Source: Streptomyces sp. ISL-36 (lineage in GTDB: Bacteria; Actinomycetota; Actinomycetes; Streptomycetales; Streptomycetaceae). Taken from it: a stretch of 64,000 bases of DNA. The stretch covers positions 1 to 64,000 of the forward strand of contig NZ_JAGGOS010000049.1 of assembly GCF_018614205.1 (NCBI RefSeq), read 5' to 3'. Each line of letters opens with the position of its first letter. Positions within the stretch are counted from its first letter, which is position 1. The translations under genes were made by a program, and so were the position numbers. The notes beneath the pieces were generated by a model that was not told the origin of the DNA, did no database searches, and saw only the letters and a list, made by a program, of their open reading frames with translations. This document shows positions 33,773 to 42,573 of this stretch, in pieces.

Positions 33773-35625
33773 CCCGGCTGACGGTCGCCCAGGCTCTGGT
33801 GCGGTTCCTCGCCGCCCAGTACACCGAACGCGACGGCGTGCGACATCGGTTGATCGGCGCGACCTGGGGAATCTTCGGTCACGGCAACGTCGCCGGGATC
33901 GGCCAGGCCCTGGTCGAGTACGCCGAGGAGATGCCGTACCACCAGGGGCGCAACGAGCAGTCCATGGTCCATGCGGCCGTCGGCTACGCGCGCCAGTCGA
34001 ACCGGCTCTCCGCCCACGCCGTCACCACCTCCATCGGCCCCGGCGCCACCAATCTGGTCACCGGCGCCGCCCTCGCCACCATCAACCACCTGCCGGTGCT
34101 GCTCCTGCCCGGCGACACCTTCGCGACCCGGCCCGCCGACCCTGTGCTCCAGCAGCTCGAGGTCCCGTACGCGGGCGATGTCTCCGTCAACGACTGCCTG
34201 CGGCCGGTCTCGCCGTACTTCGACCGGATCACCCGCCCCGAGGCGCTGATCCCGGCCGCTCTCGCAGCCGCCCGGGTCCTCACCGACCCCGTCGCGACCG
34301 GGGCGGTCACGCTCGCCCTGCCGCAGGACGTACAGACACAGGCGTACGACTGGCCTGAGGAGTTCTTCGCCGACCGGGTCTGGCGGGTGCGTCGCCCGCG
34401 GCCCGACACCGCCGAACTCGAGGCCGCCGTACAGGCGATCAGAGCCGCGCGACGCCCCCTGATCATCGCCGGCGGTGGGGTCAAGTACAGCGGCGCCGAG
34501 AACGCCCTGCGCGCCCTCGTCGAACAGACCCGCATCCCCGTCGCCGTCACCCAGGCCGGCAAGGGAGTCCTGCCGTACGACCACGTCTGCGAGACCGGCG
34601 GCATCGGCCACACCGGTACCGCCACCGCCGTCGCGCTCGCCCGCACCAGCGACCTGATCATCGGCGTCGGCACCCGTTACACCGACTTCACCACCGCCTC
34701 CAGCACCCTCTTTCCCACAGACGCCCGCTTCCTCAACCTCAACATCGCCGGGTTCGACGCCCACAAGCAGTGCGCCCTGCCCCTCGTCGCCGACGCCCGC
34801 GAGGGGCTCGCCGCACTCGCCGAAGCGCTCGGCGACCACCGCCAGGACATGGTCCAGTGGACGTTCGCCAAGGCGGACTGGCAGGAACGGACCGACGCCG
34901 CCTACGCCGCACCGGACCAGGACGCCCGCCCCACACAGCCGCAGGTCCTCGGCGTACTCGACACCCTGGTCGACGAGAGCGACATCCTGATCAACGCGGC
35001 CGGATCGCTGCCGGGCGACCTCCACAAGCTCTGGCGGGCCCGCTCCTCGGACCAGTACCACGTCGAGTACGGGTACTCGTGCATGGGATACGAGATCCCC
35101 GCCGCCATCGGAGTCGCGCTCGCCGCGCCGGGGCGGCCGGTCTGGGCGCTCGTCGGCGACGGTACGTATCTGATGAACCCCACCGAAATCGTCACGGCCG
35201 TACAGGAGGGCGTACCGATCAAGGTGGTCATCCTGCAGAACCACGGGTACGCCTCCATCGGAGGGCTCTCCGAGGCCGTCGGTGGTGAGCGGTACGGCAC
35301 TCCCTACCGCTACCGGGCCCCCGACGGCACCTTCACCGGAGCGCCGCTCCCCGTCGACCTCGCCGCCAACGCGGCCTCCCTCGGGATGCGGGTGCTGACC
35401 GCCCGCACCGTACGTGACCTGCGAGAAGCCCTCGCCGACGCCCGGGCGTCGACCGTTCCCACATGTGTCTATGTCGAGACCGAAACGGCAGACACAGTGT
35501 CGGGCGCGCCCCCTGCCCAGGCGTGGTGGGATGTGCCCGTGGCCGAGACCTCGACCCGCGCGTCGGCGGTCAAGGCCCGGGAGGAGTACGACCGGCACGT
35601 CACCGCCCGACGCCGCCACCTGTAA
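33769..35625 (+). CDS. iolD: 3D-(3,5/4)-trihydroxycyclohexane-1,2-dione hydrolase, ThDP-dependent
   Basis: 618 residues. The ThDP fold includes RNEQSMVHAAVGYARQ carrying the activating Glu, SIGPGATNLVTGAA, IIAGGGVKYSG in the middle domain and GDGTYLMNPTEI followed by LQNHGYASIGG in the PP domain. Opening the ring of the inosose-derived diketone gives 5-deoxy-glucuronate for IolB. ATG 33769 overlaps the iolB stop, so the two are coupled. It ends 22 bp before iolA. Confidence 0.94.
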   Translation: MTRLTVAQALVRFLAAQYTERDGVRHRLIGATWGIFGHGNVAGIGQALVEYAEEMPYHQGRNEQSMVHAAVGYARQSNRLSAHAVTTSIGPGATNLVTGAALATINHLPVLLLPGDTFATRPADPVLQQLEVPYAGDVSVNDCLRPVSPYFDRITRPEALIPAALAAARVLTDPVATGAVTLALPQDVQTQAYDWPEEFFADRVWRVRRPRPDTAELEAAVQAIRAARRPLIIAGGGVKYSGAENALRALVEQTRIPVAVTQAGKGVLPYDHVCETGGIGHTGTATAVALARTSDLIIGVGTRYTDFTTASSTLFPTDARFLNLNIAGFDAHKQCALPLVADAREGLAALAEALGDHRQDMVQWTFAKADWQERTDAAYAAPDQDARPTQPQVLGVLDTLVDESDILINAAGSLPGDLHKLWRARSSDQYHVEYGYSCMGYEIPAAIGVALAAPGRPVWALVGDGTYLMNPTEIVTAVQEGVPIKVVILQNHGYASIGGLSEAVGGERYGTPYRYRAPDGTFTGAPLPVDLAANAASLGMRVLTARTVRDLREALADARASTVPTCVYVETETADTVSGAPPAQAWWDVPVAETSTRASAVKAREEYDRHVTARRRHL

Positions 35626-35647
35626 CAGCCAGAAGGAGCATGTCGTC

Positions 35648-37150
35648 ATGACGAAGACCGTCAACCACTGGATCGGTGGCAAGACCGTCGAGGGCACGTC
35701 GGGCAACTGGGGCCCGGTCACCGACCCGGCCACGGGCGCCGTGACCACGCGGGTGGCCCTCGCCTCCGTCGAGGAGGTCGACGCGGCCGTCGCCGCCGCG
35801 AAGACGGCGTTCGAGACGTGGGGCACGGCCTCGCTGGCCCAGCGGACCACGATCCTCTTCAAGTTCCGGGCCCTGCTCGACGCCAACCGGGACGCGATCG
35901 CCGAGCTCATCACCGCCGAGCACGGCAAGGTCCACTCGGACGCCCTCGGCGAGGTCGCCCGCGGTCTGGAGATCGTCGACCTGGCCTGCGGCATCACCAC
36001 CCAGCTGAAGGGCGAGCTGTCCACCCAGGTGTCGAACCGGGTGGACGTGGCCGCGATCCGCCAGCCGGTCGGTGTCGTCGCCGGCATCACCCCGTTCAAC
36101 TTCCCGGCCATGGTGCCGATGTGGATGTTCCCGATCGCCATCGCGTGCGGCAACACCTTCATCCTCAAGCCGAGCGAGAAGGACCCCTCCCCCTCGCTGA
36201 AGATCGCCGAGCTGCTCGCCGAGGCCGGTCTGCCGGACGGTGTCTTCAACGTCCTCCACGGTGACAAGGTGGCCGTGGACCGGCTCCTGGAGCACCCGGA
36301 CGTCTCGGCGATCTCCTTCGTCGGTTCGACGCCGATCGCGCGTCACATCCACACCACCGCCTCCGCCAACGGCAAGCGCGTCCAGGCGCTCGGCGGGGCC
36401 AAGAACCACATGCTGGTGCTCCCGGACGCCGACCTGGACGCGGCGGCGGACGCGGCCGTCTCGGCGGCGTACGGCTCGGCCGGCGAGCGCTGCATGGCGA
36501 TCTCCGCGGTCGTCGCGGTCGGCTCCATCGCGGACGAGCTGGTGGAGAAGATCCGCGAGCGCGCCGAGAAGATCAAGATCGGCCCCGGCAACGACCCGAC
36601 CTCCGAGATGGGCCCGCTGATCACGGCCGTCCACCGCGACAAGGTCGCCTCGTACGTGCACGGCGCGGCGGCCGAGGGCTGCGAGGTCGTCCTCGACGGC
36701 ACGGGCTACACGGTCGACGGTTACGAGGACGGACACTGGATCGGTCTCTCGCTCCTGGACAAGGTGCCCACGACGGCCAAGGCGTACCAGGACGAGATCT
36801 TCGGCCCGGTGCTGTGCGTGCTGCGCACCGAGACGTACGAGGAGGGCGTCGCCCTCATCAACGCGTCGCCGTTCGGCAACGGCACCGCGATCTTCACCCG
36901 CGACGGCGGCGCGGCCCGCCGCTTCCAGATGGAGATCCAGGCCGGCATGGTCGGCGTGAACGTGCCGATCCCGGTGCCGGTGGGCTACCACTCCTTCGGT
37001 GGCTGGAAGGACTCGCTCTTCGGCGACCACCACATCTACGGCAACGACGGCGTCCACTTCTACACCCGCGGCAAGGTCGTCACCACCCGCTGGCCGGACC
37101 CCTCGGAGGCCCCGGCGGGCGTGGACCTGGGCTTCCCGCGCAACCACTGA
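35648..37150 (+). CDS. iolA: (Methyl)malonate-semialdehyde dehydrogenase, CoA-acylating
   Basis: 500 residues of the MMSDH branch of aldehyde dehydrogenases. Features are ITPFNFPAMVPMWMFPIA, the glycine loop SFVGSTPIARHI, and the nucleophile Cys in GSAGERCMAIS near residue 284. The Glu general base of ordinary ALDHs is replaced in the usual MMSDH way (LGGAKNHMLV). It converts malonate semialdehyde from inositol, or methylmalonate semialdehyde from valine, to acetyl- or propionyl-CoA. ATG 35648 follows AGAAGGAGC. Last gene of the iol operon, closed by a terminator. Confidence 0.94.
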   Translation: MTKTVNHWIGGKTVEGTSGNWGPVTDPATGAVTTRVALASVEEVDAAVAAAKTAFETWGTASLAQRTTILFKFRALLDANRDAIAELITAEHGKVHSDALGEVARGLEIVDLACGITTQLKGELSTQVSNRVDVAAIRQPVGVVAGITPFNFPAMVPMWMFPIAIACGNTFILKPSEKDPSPSLKIAELLAEAGLPDGVFNVLHGDKVAVDRLLEHPDVSAISFVGSTPIARHIHTTASANGKRVQALGGAKNHMLVLPDADLDAAADAAVSAAYGSAGERCMAISAVVAVGSIADELVEKIRERAEKIKIGPGNDPTSEMGPLITAVHRDKVASYVHGAAAEGCEVVLDGTGYTVDGYEDGHWIGLSLLDKVPTTAKAYQDEIFGPVLCVLRTETYEEGVALINASPFGNGTAIFTRDGGAARRFQMEIQAGMVGVNVPIPVPVGYHSFGGWKDSLFGDHHIYGNDGVHFYTRGKVVTTRWPDPSEAPAGVDLGFPRNH

Positions 37151-37171
37151 CGCGCCGCCCCGCACGTAGTT

Positions 37172-37201
37172 GACCCCCGTCGGCCCCGGCCGGCGGGGGT
37201 C
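37172..37201. terminator. Bidirectional terminator after iolA
   Basis: 13-bp arms with one G-U-compatible mismatch (37172-37184 and 37189-37201), between iolA and the convergent XRE/TPR gene. Confidence 0.85.
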
Positions 37202-37232
37202 TCAGTGTGCGAGGTACCGACCGTCCGTGCTG

Positions 37233-38573
37233 TCAATCGGCAGTGGGCAGAGCCCGGAGGCGGTCGCGGAATTCCCGTACGGCCGGCACCGCGAAGTGCG
37301 ATTCGAGGTGGTTGCTGAACTTCATCAGCCGGACGTACGCCCGGTCGGAGCGGACCCGGTTCTCCAGCAGTTCCAGGCCGACGTTGGCGGCGTCCAGGGC
37401 GCCGTCCAGGTCCCGGGCGGCCAGCCGCGCCGTCGCGAGGCGGCCGGAGCGGACGGCTCTGTCGCGCGGGACCGCTTGGTCCACCGCCACGGCGAGGGCG
37501 CTGGTCGCTCGCTCGGGGAAGCCGGAGCGGAGCATGATCTTGCCCTCGGTGGACTTGAGTTGGGCCTCGCCGTACCAGCCGAGCCAGTCGGGGCGGTCGC
37601 CTTCGCGGTGGGTGCCCCACAGGTCGTAGGCCCGGTTGAGGGACTTGCCGGCCGCCTCGTGTTGGGTGTCTCGGGACAGCGCCTCGGCCTGGTGGAGGTA
37701 GAGGTACGAGGTCGCCGCCGGCGGAAGGGCCGTCGGAGCGTTGCCGATGGCGGTGTCGATGAGCTTCACGCGTGCGGAGGTGTCGCCCGAGTCGGAGATG
37801 TGGACGCCCATCTCGGCCAGGATGAACGCGCCGAAGCCGTCGTCCTTCGCGCTGTGGGCGCTGCGGAGAGCGCCGACGTAGTAGCGCTGGCCGAGGGAGC
37901 GCAGACCCTTGTCGTAGGCCATCCATCCGGCGAGGTACGACACCCGGGCCGCCGCCCCGTAGAGGCGCTGCTCGACGGCGTCGGTGTAGCGCCCGTGGTC
38001 GAGGAGGCCGGTGATCAGCGCGAGGTCGCCGGTGGCCTGGTCCAGGAGGCGAGCACCGCCCATCTGGTCATCGAGCGTGCGGAGGGTGTCCACGCGCGCT
38101 TCGATGGTGGTCACCATCACGTCGGTGACGCGGTCGCCGTCGAAGGCTGAGGCGAACGGCTCTGGTGCGGCTGCCCAGTTGGCCGCCACGCCCGTCAATG
38201 CGACGCCGGTGATGGACAGGAATCCCCGGCGATCCATGTCGCCGCTCCTGACCAGATCAGCGAATACCTTCACGGTGCCGGCCGGAGTCCATGGCGCTGC
38301 CAGGGCCGTCGACTCCCACGCCGGCAACCATCGGGGCCAGGACGCCGAGCGTACGTGGTCCTCGGGGACGCCCAGCAGGTCGGCGAGCACCTGTTGCGCG
38401 TCGGCGTCAGGCGCCTGCCCCTGCTCCCACTTCCACACCGTCGTCCGGTTGGTGGCCAGCGGTACGCCCAGCTCGGCCCCGCGTTCACGCATGCGCCGGG
38501 CTAACTCGGCCTTGCCCCAGCCCTTGCCTTCTCGCACGTAGGTCAGCGGGTGCAGAGCCATCGGGTCAGACAT
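37233..38573 (-). CDS. XRE-type regulator with C-terminal TPR-like domain
   Basis: 446 residues. The HTH is at about 10-70 (VREGKGWGKAELARRMRER, TNRTTVWKWEQGQAPDADAQ). A linker with DMDRRGFLSITGVALTGVAA, resembling a twin-arginine segment but internal, follows near 115. The C-terminal two-thirds is a helical TPR-like solenoid (LYGAAARVSYLAGWMAYDKG, YLYLHQAEALSRDTQHEAAG). Such proteins regulate small Streptomyces biosynthetic loci. ATG 38573 follows GGGGAGGGTGGG. It is divergent from the ATP-grasp/CysRS-like operon, with a near-palindrome between them, so it is the probable pathway-specific switch. Confidence 0.88.
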   Translation of the reverse strand: MSDPMALHPLTYVREGKGWGKAELARRMRERGAELGVPLATNRTTVWKWEQGQAPDADAQQVLADLLGVPEDHVRSASWPRWLPAWESTALAAPWTPAGTVKVFADLVRSGDMDRRGFLSITGVALTGVAANWAAAPEPFASAFDGDRVTDVMVTTIEARVDTLRTLDDQMGGARLLDQATGDLALITGLLDHGRYTDAVEQRLYGAAARVSYLAGWMAYDKGLRSLGQRYYVGALRSAHSAKDDGFGAFILAEMGVHISDSGDTSARVKLIDTAIGNAPTALPPAATSYLYLHQAEALSRDTQHEAAGKSLNRAYDLWGTHREGDRPDWLGWYGEAQLKSTEGKIMLRSGFPERATSALAVAVDQAVPRDRAVRSGRLATARLAARDLDGALDAANVGLELLENRVRSDRAYVRLMKFSNHLESHFAVPAVREFRDRLRALPTAD

Positions 38574-38614
38574 CCCACCCTCCCCTCAGGTTGGTGGTCA
38601 GGAGGCTACTCCCC

Positions 38615-38640
38615 GTGCGGAAAACGGGGGTTTCTCGCAC
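38615..38640. promoter_or_regulatory. Candidate operator of the XRE/TPR regulator
   Basis: GTGCGGAAAAC-GGGG-GTTTCTCGCAC is a 26-bp near-palindrome (nine of eleven arm positions pair). It lies 42 bp upstream of the regulator start, in the 255-bp divergent region that also drives the ATP-grasp/CysRS-like operon. Confidence 0.65.
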
Positions 38641-38828
38641 TGGAGGAACCCCCTGGAAACGTTCCGGGCCCGTGGTCCACAGCCGTTCAATGGGCCTCCC
38701 GCCGTTCAGAGCTGAGCACCCGGGTCAAACCGGCTCTCCCGCCCCGCTCCGACGGCTCCCAGGACCGCAGCCCATCAATGGCGTCCCTCACTTGGGTGAC
38801 GGGCTGCACACCCCCCGAGGAGGGTGTG

Positions 38829-38975
38829 ATGAGCCAGCCTCTGCCCGTTCGCATGCCCGGCGCCAGTGGACGGCAGCACACGGATCCCGAGCTGCCGGCC
38901 GGCCCGAGCCCCGGCCTCCGTGCCCGCGGCATCGTCTCGTCGACTACGGCCGACAACATCGGGCCCGCCCGATGA
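38829..38975 (+). CDS. 48-residue peptide, first ORF of the ATP-grasp/CysRS-like operon
   Basis: A short ORF with a strong GAGGAGGGTGTG site just before its ATG at 38829. The product is Pro/Ser/Gly-rich (MSQPLPVRMPGASGRQ, then ELPAGPSPGLRARGIVSSTT, ending NIGPAR). It has no cysteine, signal peptide or membrane helix. Its stop overlaps the ATG of the next tiny ORF (ATGA). It could be a leader, a regulator or a substrate peptide for the ligase encoded downstream; the sequence does not tell. Good initiation signals and coupling make translation likely. Confidence 0.55.
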   Translation: MSQPLPVRMPGASGRQHTDPELPAGPSPGLRARGIVSSTTADNIGPAR

Positions 38976-39061
38976 GGCAGCGCCTCGCTGTCGTGGCCTA
39001 CGCGGTCGCCGTCACCGCGTTCGTCGTCACGTTGGCCATCGCCGGAACAACAGACCACTGA
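38972..39061 (+). CDS. 29-residue single-helix membrane peptide
   Basis: The product is MRQRLAVVAYAVAVTAFVVT plus LAIAGTTDH: a basic start, one 20-residue hydrophobic helix and a short polar tail. The ATG at 38972 overlaps the stop of the 48-residue ORF, so translation is coupled. It ends 17 bp before the ATP-grasp start. It may anchor or regulate the biosynthetic enzymes at the membrane; no homologue comes to mind. Confidence 0.5.
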   Translation: MRQRLAVVAYAVAVTAFVVTLAIAGTTDH

Positions 39062-39078
39062 GAAGCGGGAGGAACACC

Positions 39079-40200
39079 ATGAGACCTACCGCGAACCGCG
39101 GCTTCAACCACCGCCAGGCCCTGACCGAGGAGTGGTTCCGCACTCGAGTTCTTCCCCGCGTATCCGGCGCGCGGTTCCTCCCCTACCAGGTGCGGCAGAT
39201 GCGGCACGAGCACCTCCCCACGATGCTGCGCGACGAGGATCGCAAGAGCATGGCCCGTATCGCGGGGGACCTGGTGAAGGTCTCCGCGCAGTGGCGCTGC
39301 CTGCCGTTCCACTACTTCCGCTACGGCGGATACCGGCGCGAGGTGTCTGCCGAACGCGCCTGCTCGTACCTGCCGGAGGCCGCCCTGTTCCACCGGCTCC
39401 TTCCCCGCGTGAACCGGGACACCATCGACCTGGACGACAAGGCGACCTGCAAGAAGATCCTCGCCTCCGCAGGCCTCCCGCAGCCGACGCTGATCGCGAG
39501 CGGTGACCGCCGCACGGGCGTGATGCCCGACGGTGAGGCGGTTCCGCTGACGAACGTCCTGCAGCGCGCTTCCGGCTTCGGCCGCGTGGTGGTCAAGCCC
39601 TCCCGCTACTCCAGTGGCGGGTCCGGCGTCGTGATCGTGCGGCCCGGCGAGGACGACTTCGACCTCCTGCGCTACGCACAGCGGTGGGGTACGTGGCTGG
39701 TGGAGGAGTACGTGCCGCAGCACCCCGACCTGGACGTGCTGAACCCGTACGTCCTCAACTCCTTCCGCGTGATCACTCTGCTGCGGGAAGGCGCCCCCGA
39801 GGTCCTGTACGTGATGTTGAAGCTCGGCGGCATCGAGAGCAGCACGGACAACTCGGCGGCGGGCGGCATGCAGATCCGCGTGTACCCGGACGGCGAACTC
39901 GACCGCTACGGCTACGACCGGCATCTCAACGCCCACACAAGCCACCAGGTCAGCTCGGTGCCGTTCGCCGACCACCGGATCACCTGTATGAGAGAGGTCC
40001 GAGAGCTGGCCGCGCGCTGTGCCCGCCTGTTCCCGCAGGTGCCCTTCATCGGTTGGGACATCGCCCTCACGCCGGGCGGACCCGTGGTCATCGAGGGCAA
40101 CAGCAGCCCCTCCCTGGCACACATTCAGCGCACTCACGGCGGCATCGCGCCGGAGCTCGTTCCCGCGCTCCGTGCCGTGATGGATCGCCCAATCATCTGA
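39079..40200 (+). CDS. ATP-grasp ligase of the sugar-transfer-associated type
   Basis: 373 residues. ATP-grasp features in order are DDKATCKKILASAGLPQPT near 115, the ATP-binding VVVKPSRYSSGGSGVVIV near 174, the hinge LVEEYVPQHPDLDVL near 212, an NSFRVITLL strand, and the metal site FIGWDIALTPGGPVVIEGNS near 335 with the final Glu and Asn. This matches the ATPgrasp_ST family. Ligases of this fold activate a carboxylate as acyl-phosphate for attack by an amine or thiol. ATG 39079 follows GGGAGGAACACC. It lies 12 bp upstream of the nucleotidyltransferase gene. The substrates are unknown; peptide-bond formation on a small acceptor is the simplest guess. Confidence 0.85.
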   Translation: MRPTANRGFNHRQALTEEWFRTRVLPRVSGARFLPYQVRQMRHEHLPTMLRDEDRKSMARIAGDLVKVSAQWRCLPFHYFRYGGYRREVSAERACSYLPEAALFHRLLPRVNRDTIDLDDKATCKKILASAGLPQPTLIASGDRRTGVMPDGEAVPLTNVLQRASGFGRVVVKPSRYSSGGSGVVIVRPGEDDFDLLRYAQRWGTWLVEEYVPQHPDLDVLNPYVLNSFRVITLLREGAPEVLYVMLKLGGIESSTDNSAAGGMQIRVYPDGELDRYGYDRHLNAHTSHQVSSVPFADHRITCMREVRELAARCARLFPQVPFIGWDIALTPGGPVVIEGNSSPSLAHIQRTHGGIAPELVPALRAVMDRPII

Positions 40201-40212
40201 CCAGGAGTTCTC

Positions 40213-41142
40213 GTGGAAAAGCTGAGAATGCAGGCCCGCGCCGCAGCTGGTGGTCTGCTCGACACGCTCAAGACGATGCCGGAGGTCCAGGCGCTCTACG
40301 TCCTTTCCTCCTCGGCGGTCGCGCCCCGCAACGTCACGCGATTCAGTACCGATTCGGACTTCGACCTGGCCGTTGTCCTCGACGTTCCGCTCAAGGAGGA
40401 CGAGTGGAGGCCGCGGCCGGCGGACACATACGCCCTGGTCCGTGACCGGCTCCCCGCCTGGATCCCGGAGTTCAGCTTCCACCTGCCCGTGCCCTGGGGA
40501 CGCATGGAGGTCAACGTCCACCAGGTCCTCTTCCAGTACGAGGTCGACCCGCGCACGACGTGGAACAGCGACAAGTGCGACGCCTACGGGAACAAGGGCG
40601 AGCCGCTTTTCGACCGGGAGGGCGCGTTCGGGGCGCTGATCTCCCGCAAGACGCGGGAGCAGCTTGCGCGGCTGGAGGGCGAGACCCACCGGCTGCACGA
40701 CCGGATCACGTGGGACGTGCGAGAGATCCCGCTGCGCATGGCGCGGCGGGTCGGGGTGCCCACGGGGCACTTCGTTCTCTCCGGAGCGCTGGACGAGGTC
40801 GTGGACTGGATGTACGCCCGCTCGGGCCGGCTGCTGCCGAACATGAAGTGGAAGCTGTACTCCCTCGGCGCGCTCGGCCTGATCGGCGGCGAGCAGGAGA
40901 ACCTGCTGATCGAGGCCCAGCAGTGCGACCCGCTGTCGATGGTCGACCTGGAGCGGCGGTGCGAGGCCCTGGGCGAGTTCTGCCGCACGGCCGGGATGGA
41001 CCTGAGCACGGGGGCGATCGAGGCCGTGCGGAAGGCGTACCAGCAGGCCAACCACCACCTCCTCGGAGGCGAGGCGGCGGTCTTCGCCGACCAGCCGACC
41101 CCGCGATTCGTCACCTTCGCCGAGCGCGGCGGTTCCAGTTAG
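40213..41142 (+). CDS. Nucleotidyltransferase-fold protein (Pol-beta superfamily)
   Basis: 309 residues. The N-terminal NTase core is visible: LSSSAV (residues 31-36) in place of the usual Gly-Ser, STDSDFD with the Asp49/Asp51 metal pair, and a third acid, Glu99, in GRMEVNVH. The remaining ~190 residues are helical (LARLEGETHRLHDRITWDVR, LEVVDWMYARSGR-like), as in kanamycin-nucleotidyltransferase-type two-domain enzymes. It may adenylylate a small molecule, a peptide or a tRNA-like substrate. GTG 40213 follows CAGGAG. It lies between the ATP-grasp and CysRS-like genes, which argues for a step in the same pathway. Confidence 0.82.
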   Translation: MEKLRMQARAAAGGLLDTLKTMPEVQALYVLSSSAVAPRNVTRFSTDSDFDLAVVLDVPLKEDEWRPRPADTYALVRDRLPAWIPEFSFHLPVPWGRMEVNVHQVLFQYEVDPRTTWNSDKCDAYGNKGEPLFDREGAFGALISRKTREQLARLEGETHRLHDRITWDVREIPLRMARRVGVPTGHFVLSGALDEVVDWMYARSGRLLPNMKWKLYSLGALGLIGGEQENLLIEAQQCDPLSMVDLERRCEALGEFCRTAGMDLSTGAIEAVRKAYQQANHHLLGGEAAVFADQPTPRFVTFAERGGSS

Positions 41143-41196
41143 ACGCTTATGTCCGGGCGTCAGTACGCTGCGTGATCCGCTTACACAGGAGGCAGG

Positions 41197-42573
41197 ATGT
41201 CGATCAAGGTCCACAACACGCTGACCGGCCAGACCGAGGAGTTCCGCCCCGAGCGGGAGGCCGAGGTGCGGATGTTCGTGTGCGGACCCACCGTCTACGG
41301 CCCCAGCCACGTCGGGCACGCGAAGACCTACACGCAGTTCGACTTCATCGCCCGGTACCTGGAAGTGAGCGGGTACAAGGTCACCTACCTCCAGAACATC
41401 ACCGACGTCGACGACAAGATCATCCGGCGGTCGGCGGAGGATGGCGTCCCGCCGGAGGAGATCGCGGCCCTCTTCGAGAAGCAGTACCGGGAGGACATGG
41501 CCGCGCTGGGGAACACCGGTGTCGACGTCCACGCCCGGGCCCACGACCACATCGACGCGATCGTGGACCAGATCAAGCGGCTCATCGCCCGCGGCCACGC
41601 CTACCAGCTCGACGACGGCTGGTACTTCGACCTGGCCTCGTTCCCCGCGTACGGCAAGCTCTCGGGCCGTACCGACCTGCAGCCCGAAGACTCGGTATCG
41701 CGGATCGACGACCACGCCAAGAAGCGCAACCCGGGCGACTTCGCCCTGTGGAAGGGCCGCAAGGACGGCGAGCCCTTCTGGGAGACCGAGCTGGGCCCCG
41801 GCCGACCGGGGTGGCACATCGAGGACACCGCGATCACGGAGACCTTCTTCGGGCCCTCGTACGACCTGCACGGCGGTGCCGTCGACCTCATCTTCCCGCA
41901 CCACGAAGCCGAGGTCGCGCAGATGGAAGCCGCCTCCGGCATCGAGCCGCTGGCCCGCTACTGGATGCACACCGGTCTCCTGAGGGTCGACGGCGAGAAG
42001 ATGTCGAAGAGCACCGGCAACTTCCTCACCATCCGCGACGCCCTTGCCCGGACGGACTTCCGCACCCTGCGGCACGCCTTCCTCTCCCAGCACTACCGCT
42101 CCTCCATGGAGCTGAACGACTCCACGCTGGAGCAGGCCCGAGGGGCACGACGCCGGATCGAGAACTTCGCCCGGACCATCGACCCCGCGCACACCGACAG
42201 CCCGGCGAACGCCGCACGGGCGACGGACGCCTGGAAGGAGATGCGCGAGCGCCTGGACGACGACTTCGACACCCCCGGCGCCTTCGCCGTCCTCTTCCAG
42301 TACATCCGCGAGCAGAACCGCATGGAGGAGCCGGCCGGCCCGGCCGCCCTGCGGCTGATCGAGGACGTGAACAACCTCTTCGGAACCTTCGACATCCCCG
42401 GCTCCGCCCAGAGCGATGCCGCCGTAGACGAACTCGTGAAGGAACGTGACCGGCTCCGCGCGGCGAAGAAGTTCGCTGAGGCCGACGCGATCCGTGACCA
42501 GCTCACCCAGCAGGGCGTCGTCCTTGAGGACTCGCCCGAGGGCACCCGTTGGTGGAAGGAGACCACTTCATGA
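41197..42573 (+). CDS. Cysteinyl-tRNA synthetase paralogue with an altered zinc site
   Basis: 458 residues, full CysRS length, with catalytic, CP and C-terminal helical anticodon-side domains (EADAIRDQLTQQGVVLEDSP near the end). HIGH is HVGH (38-41) and KMSKS is intact (268-272). Zinc ligands Cys29, His235 and Glu239 are present, but the invariant Cys of WHIEC is Asp210 (WHIEDTA). In CysRS the zinc binds the substrate thiolate, so specificity is probably changed. MshC, the mycothiol ligase, is a shorter CysRS relative that keeps this Cys. The operon context marks it as a specialised enzyme rather than the housekeeping cysS. ATG 41197 follows CAGGAGGCAGG. Its stop overlaps the oxygenase start. 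Confidence 0.9.
   Translation: MSIKVHNTLTGQTEEFRPEREAEVRMFVCGPTVYGPSHVGHAKTYTQFDFIARYLEVSGYKVTYLQNITDVDDKIIRRSAEDGVPPEEIAALFEKQYREDMAALGNTGVDVHARAHDHIDAIVDQIKRLIARGHAYQLDDGWYFDLASFPAYGKLSGRTDLQPEDSVSRIDDHAKKRNPGDFALWKGRKDGEPFWETELGPGRPGWHIEDTAITETFFGPSYDLHGGAVDLIFPHHEAEVAQMEAASGIEPLARYWMHTGLLRVDGEKMSKSTGNFLTIRDALARTDFRTLRHAFLSQHYRSSMELNDSTLEQARGARRRIENFARTIDPAHTDSPANAARATDAWKEMRERLDDDFDTPGAFAVLFQYIREQNRMEEPAGPAALRLIEDVNNLFGTFDIPGSAQSDAAVDELVKERDRLRAAKKFAEADAIRDQLTQQGVVLEDSPEGTRWWKETTS

Noticed and set aside
38829..38975. Calling the 48-residue ORF a RiPP precursor
   Set aside because: No leader/core pattern, recurring core, cysteine or typical cleavage site is visible. It is left as an open possibility in the findings.
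41197..42573. Calling this gene the housekeeping cysS
   Set aside because: The zinc-ligand Cys is replaced and the neighbours are biosynthetic. The essential cysS would be expected to keep WHIEC and sit elsewhere.
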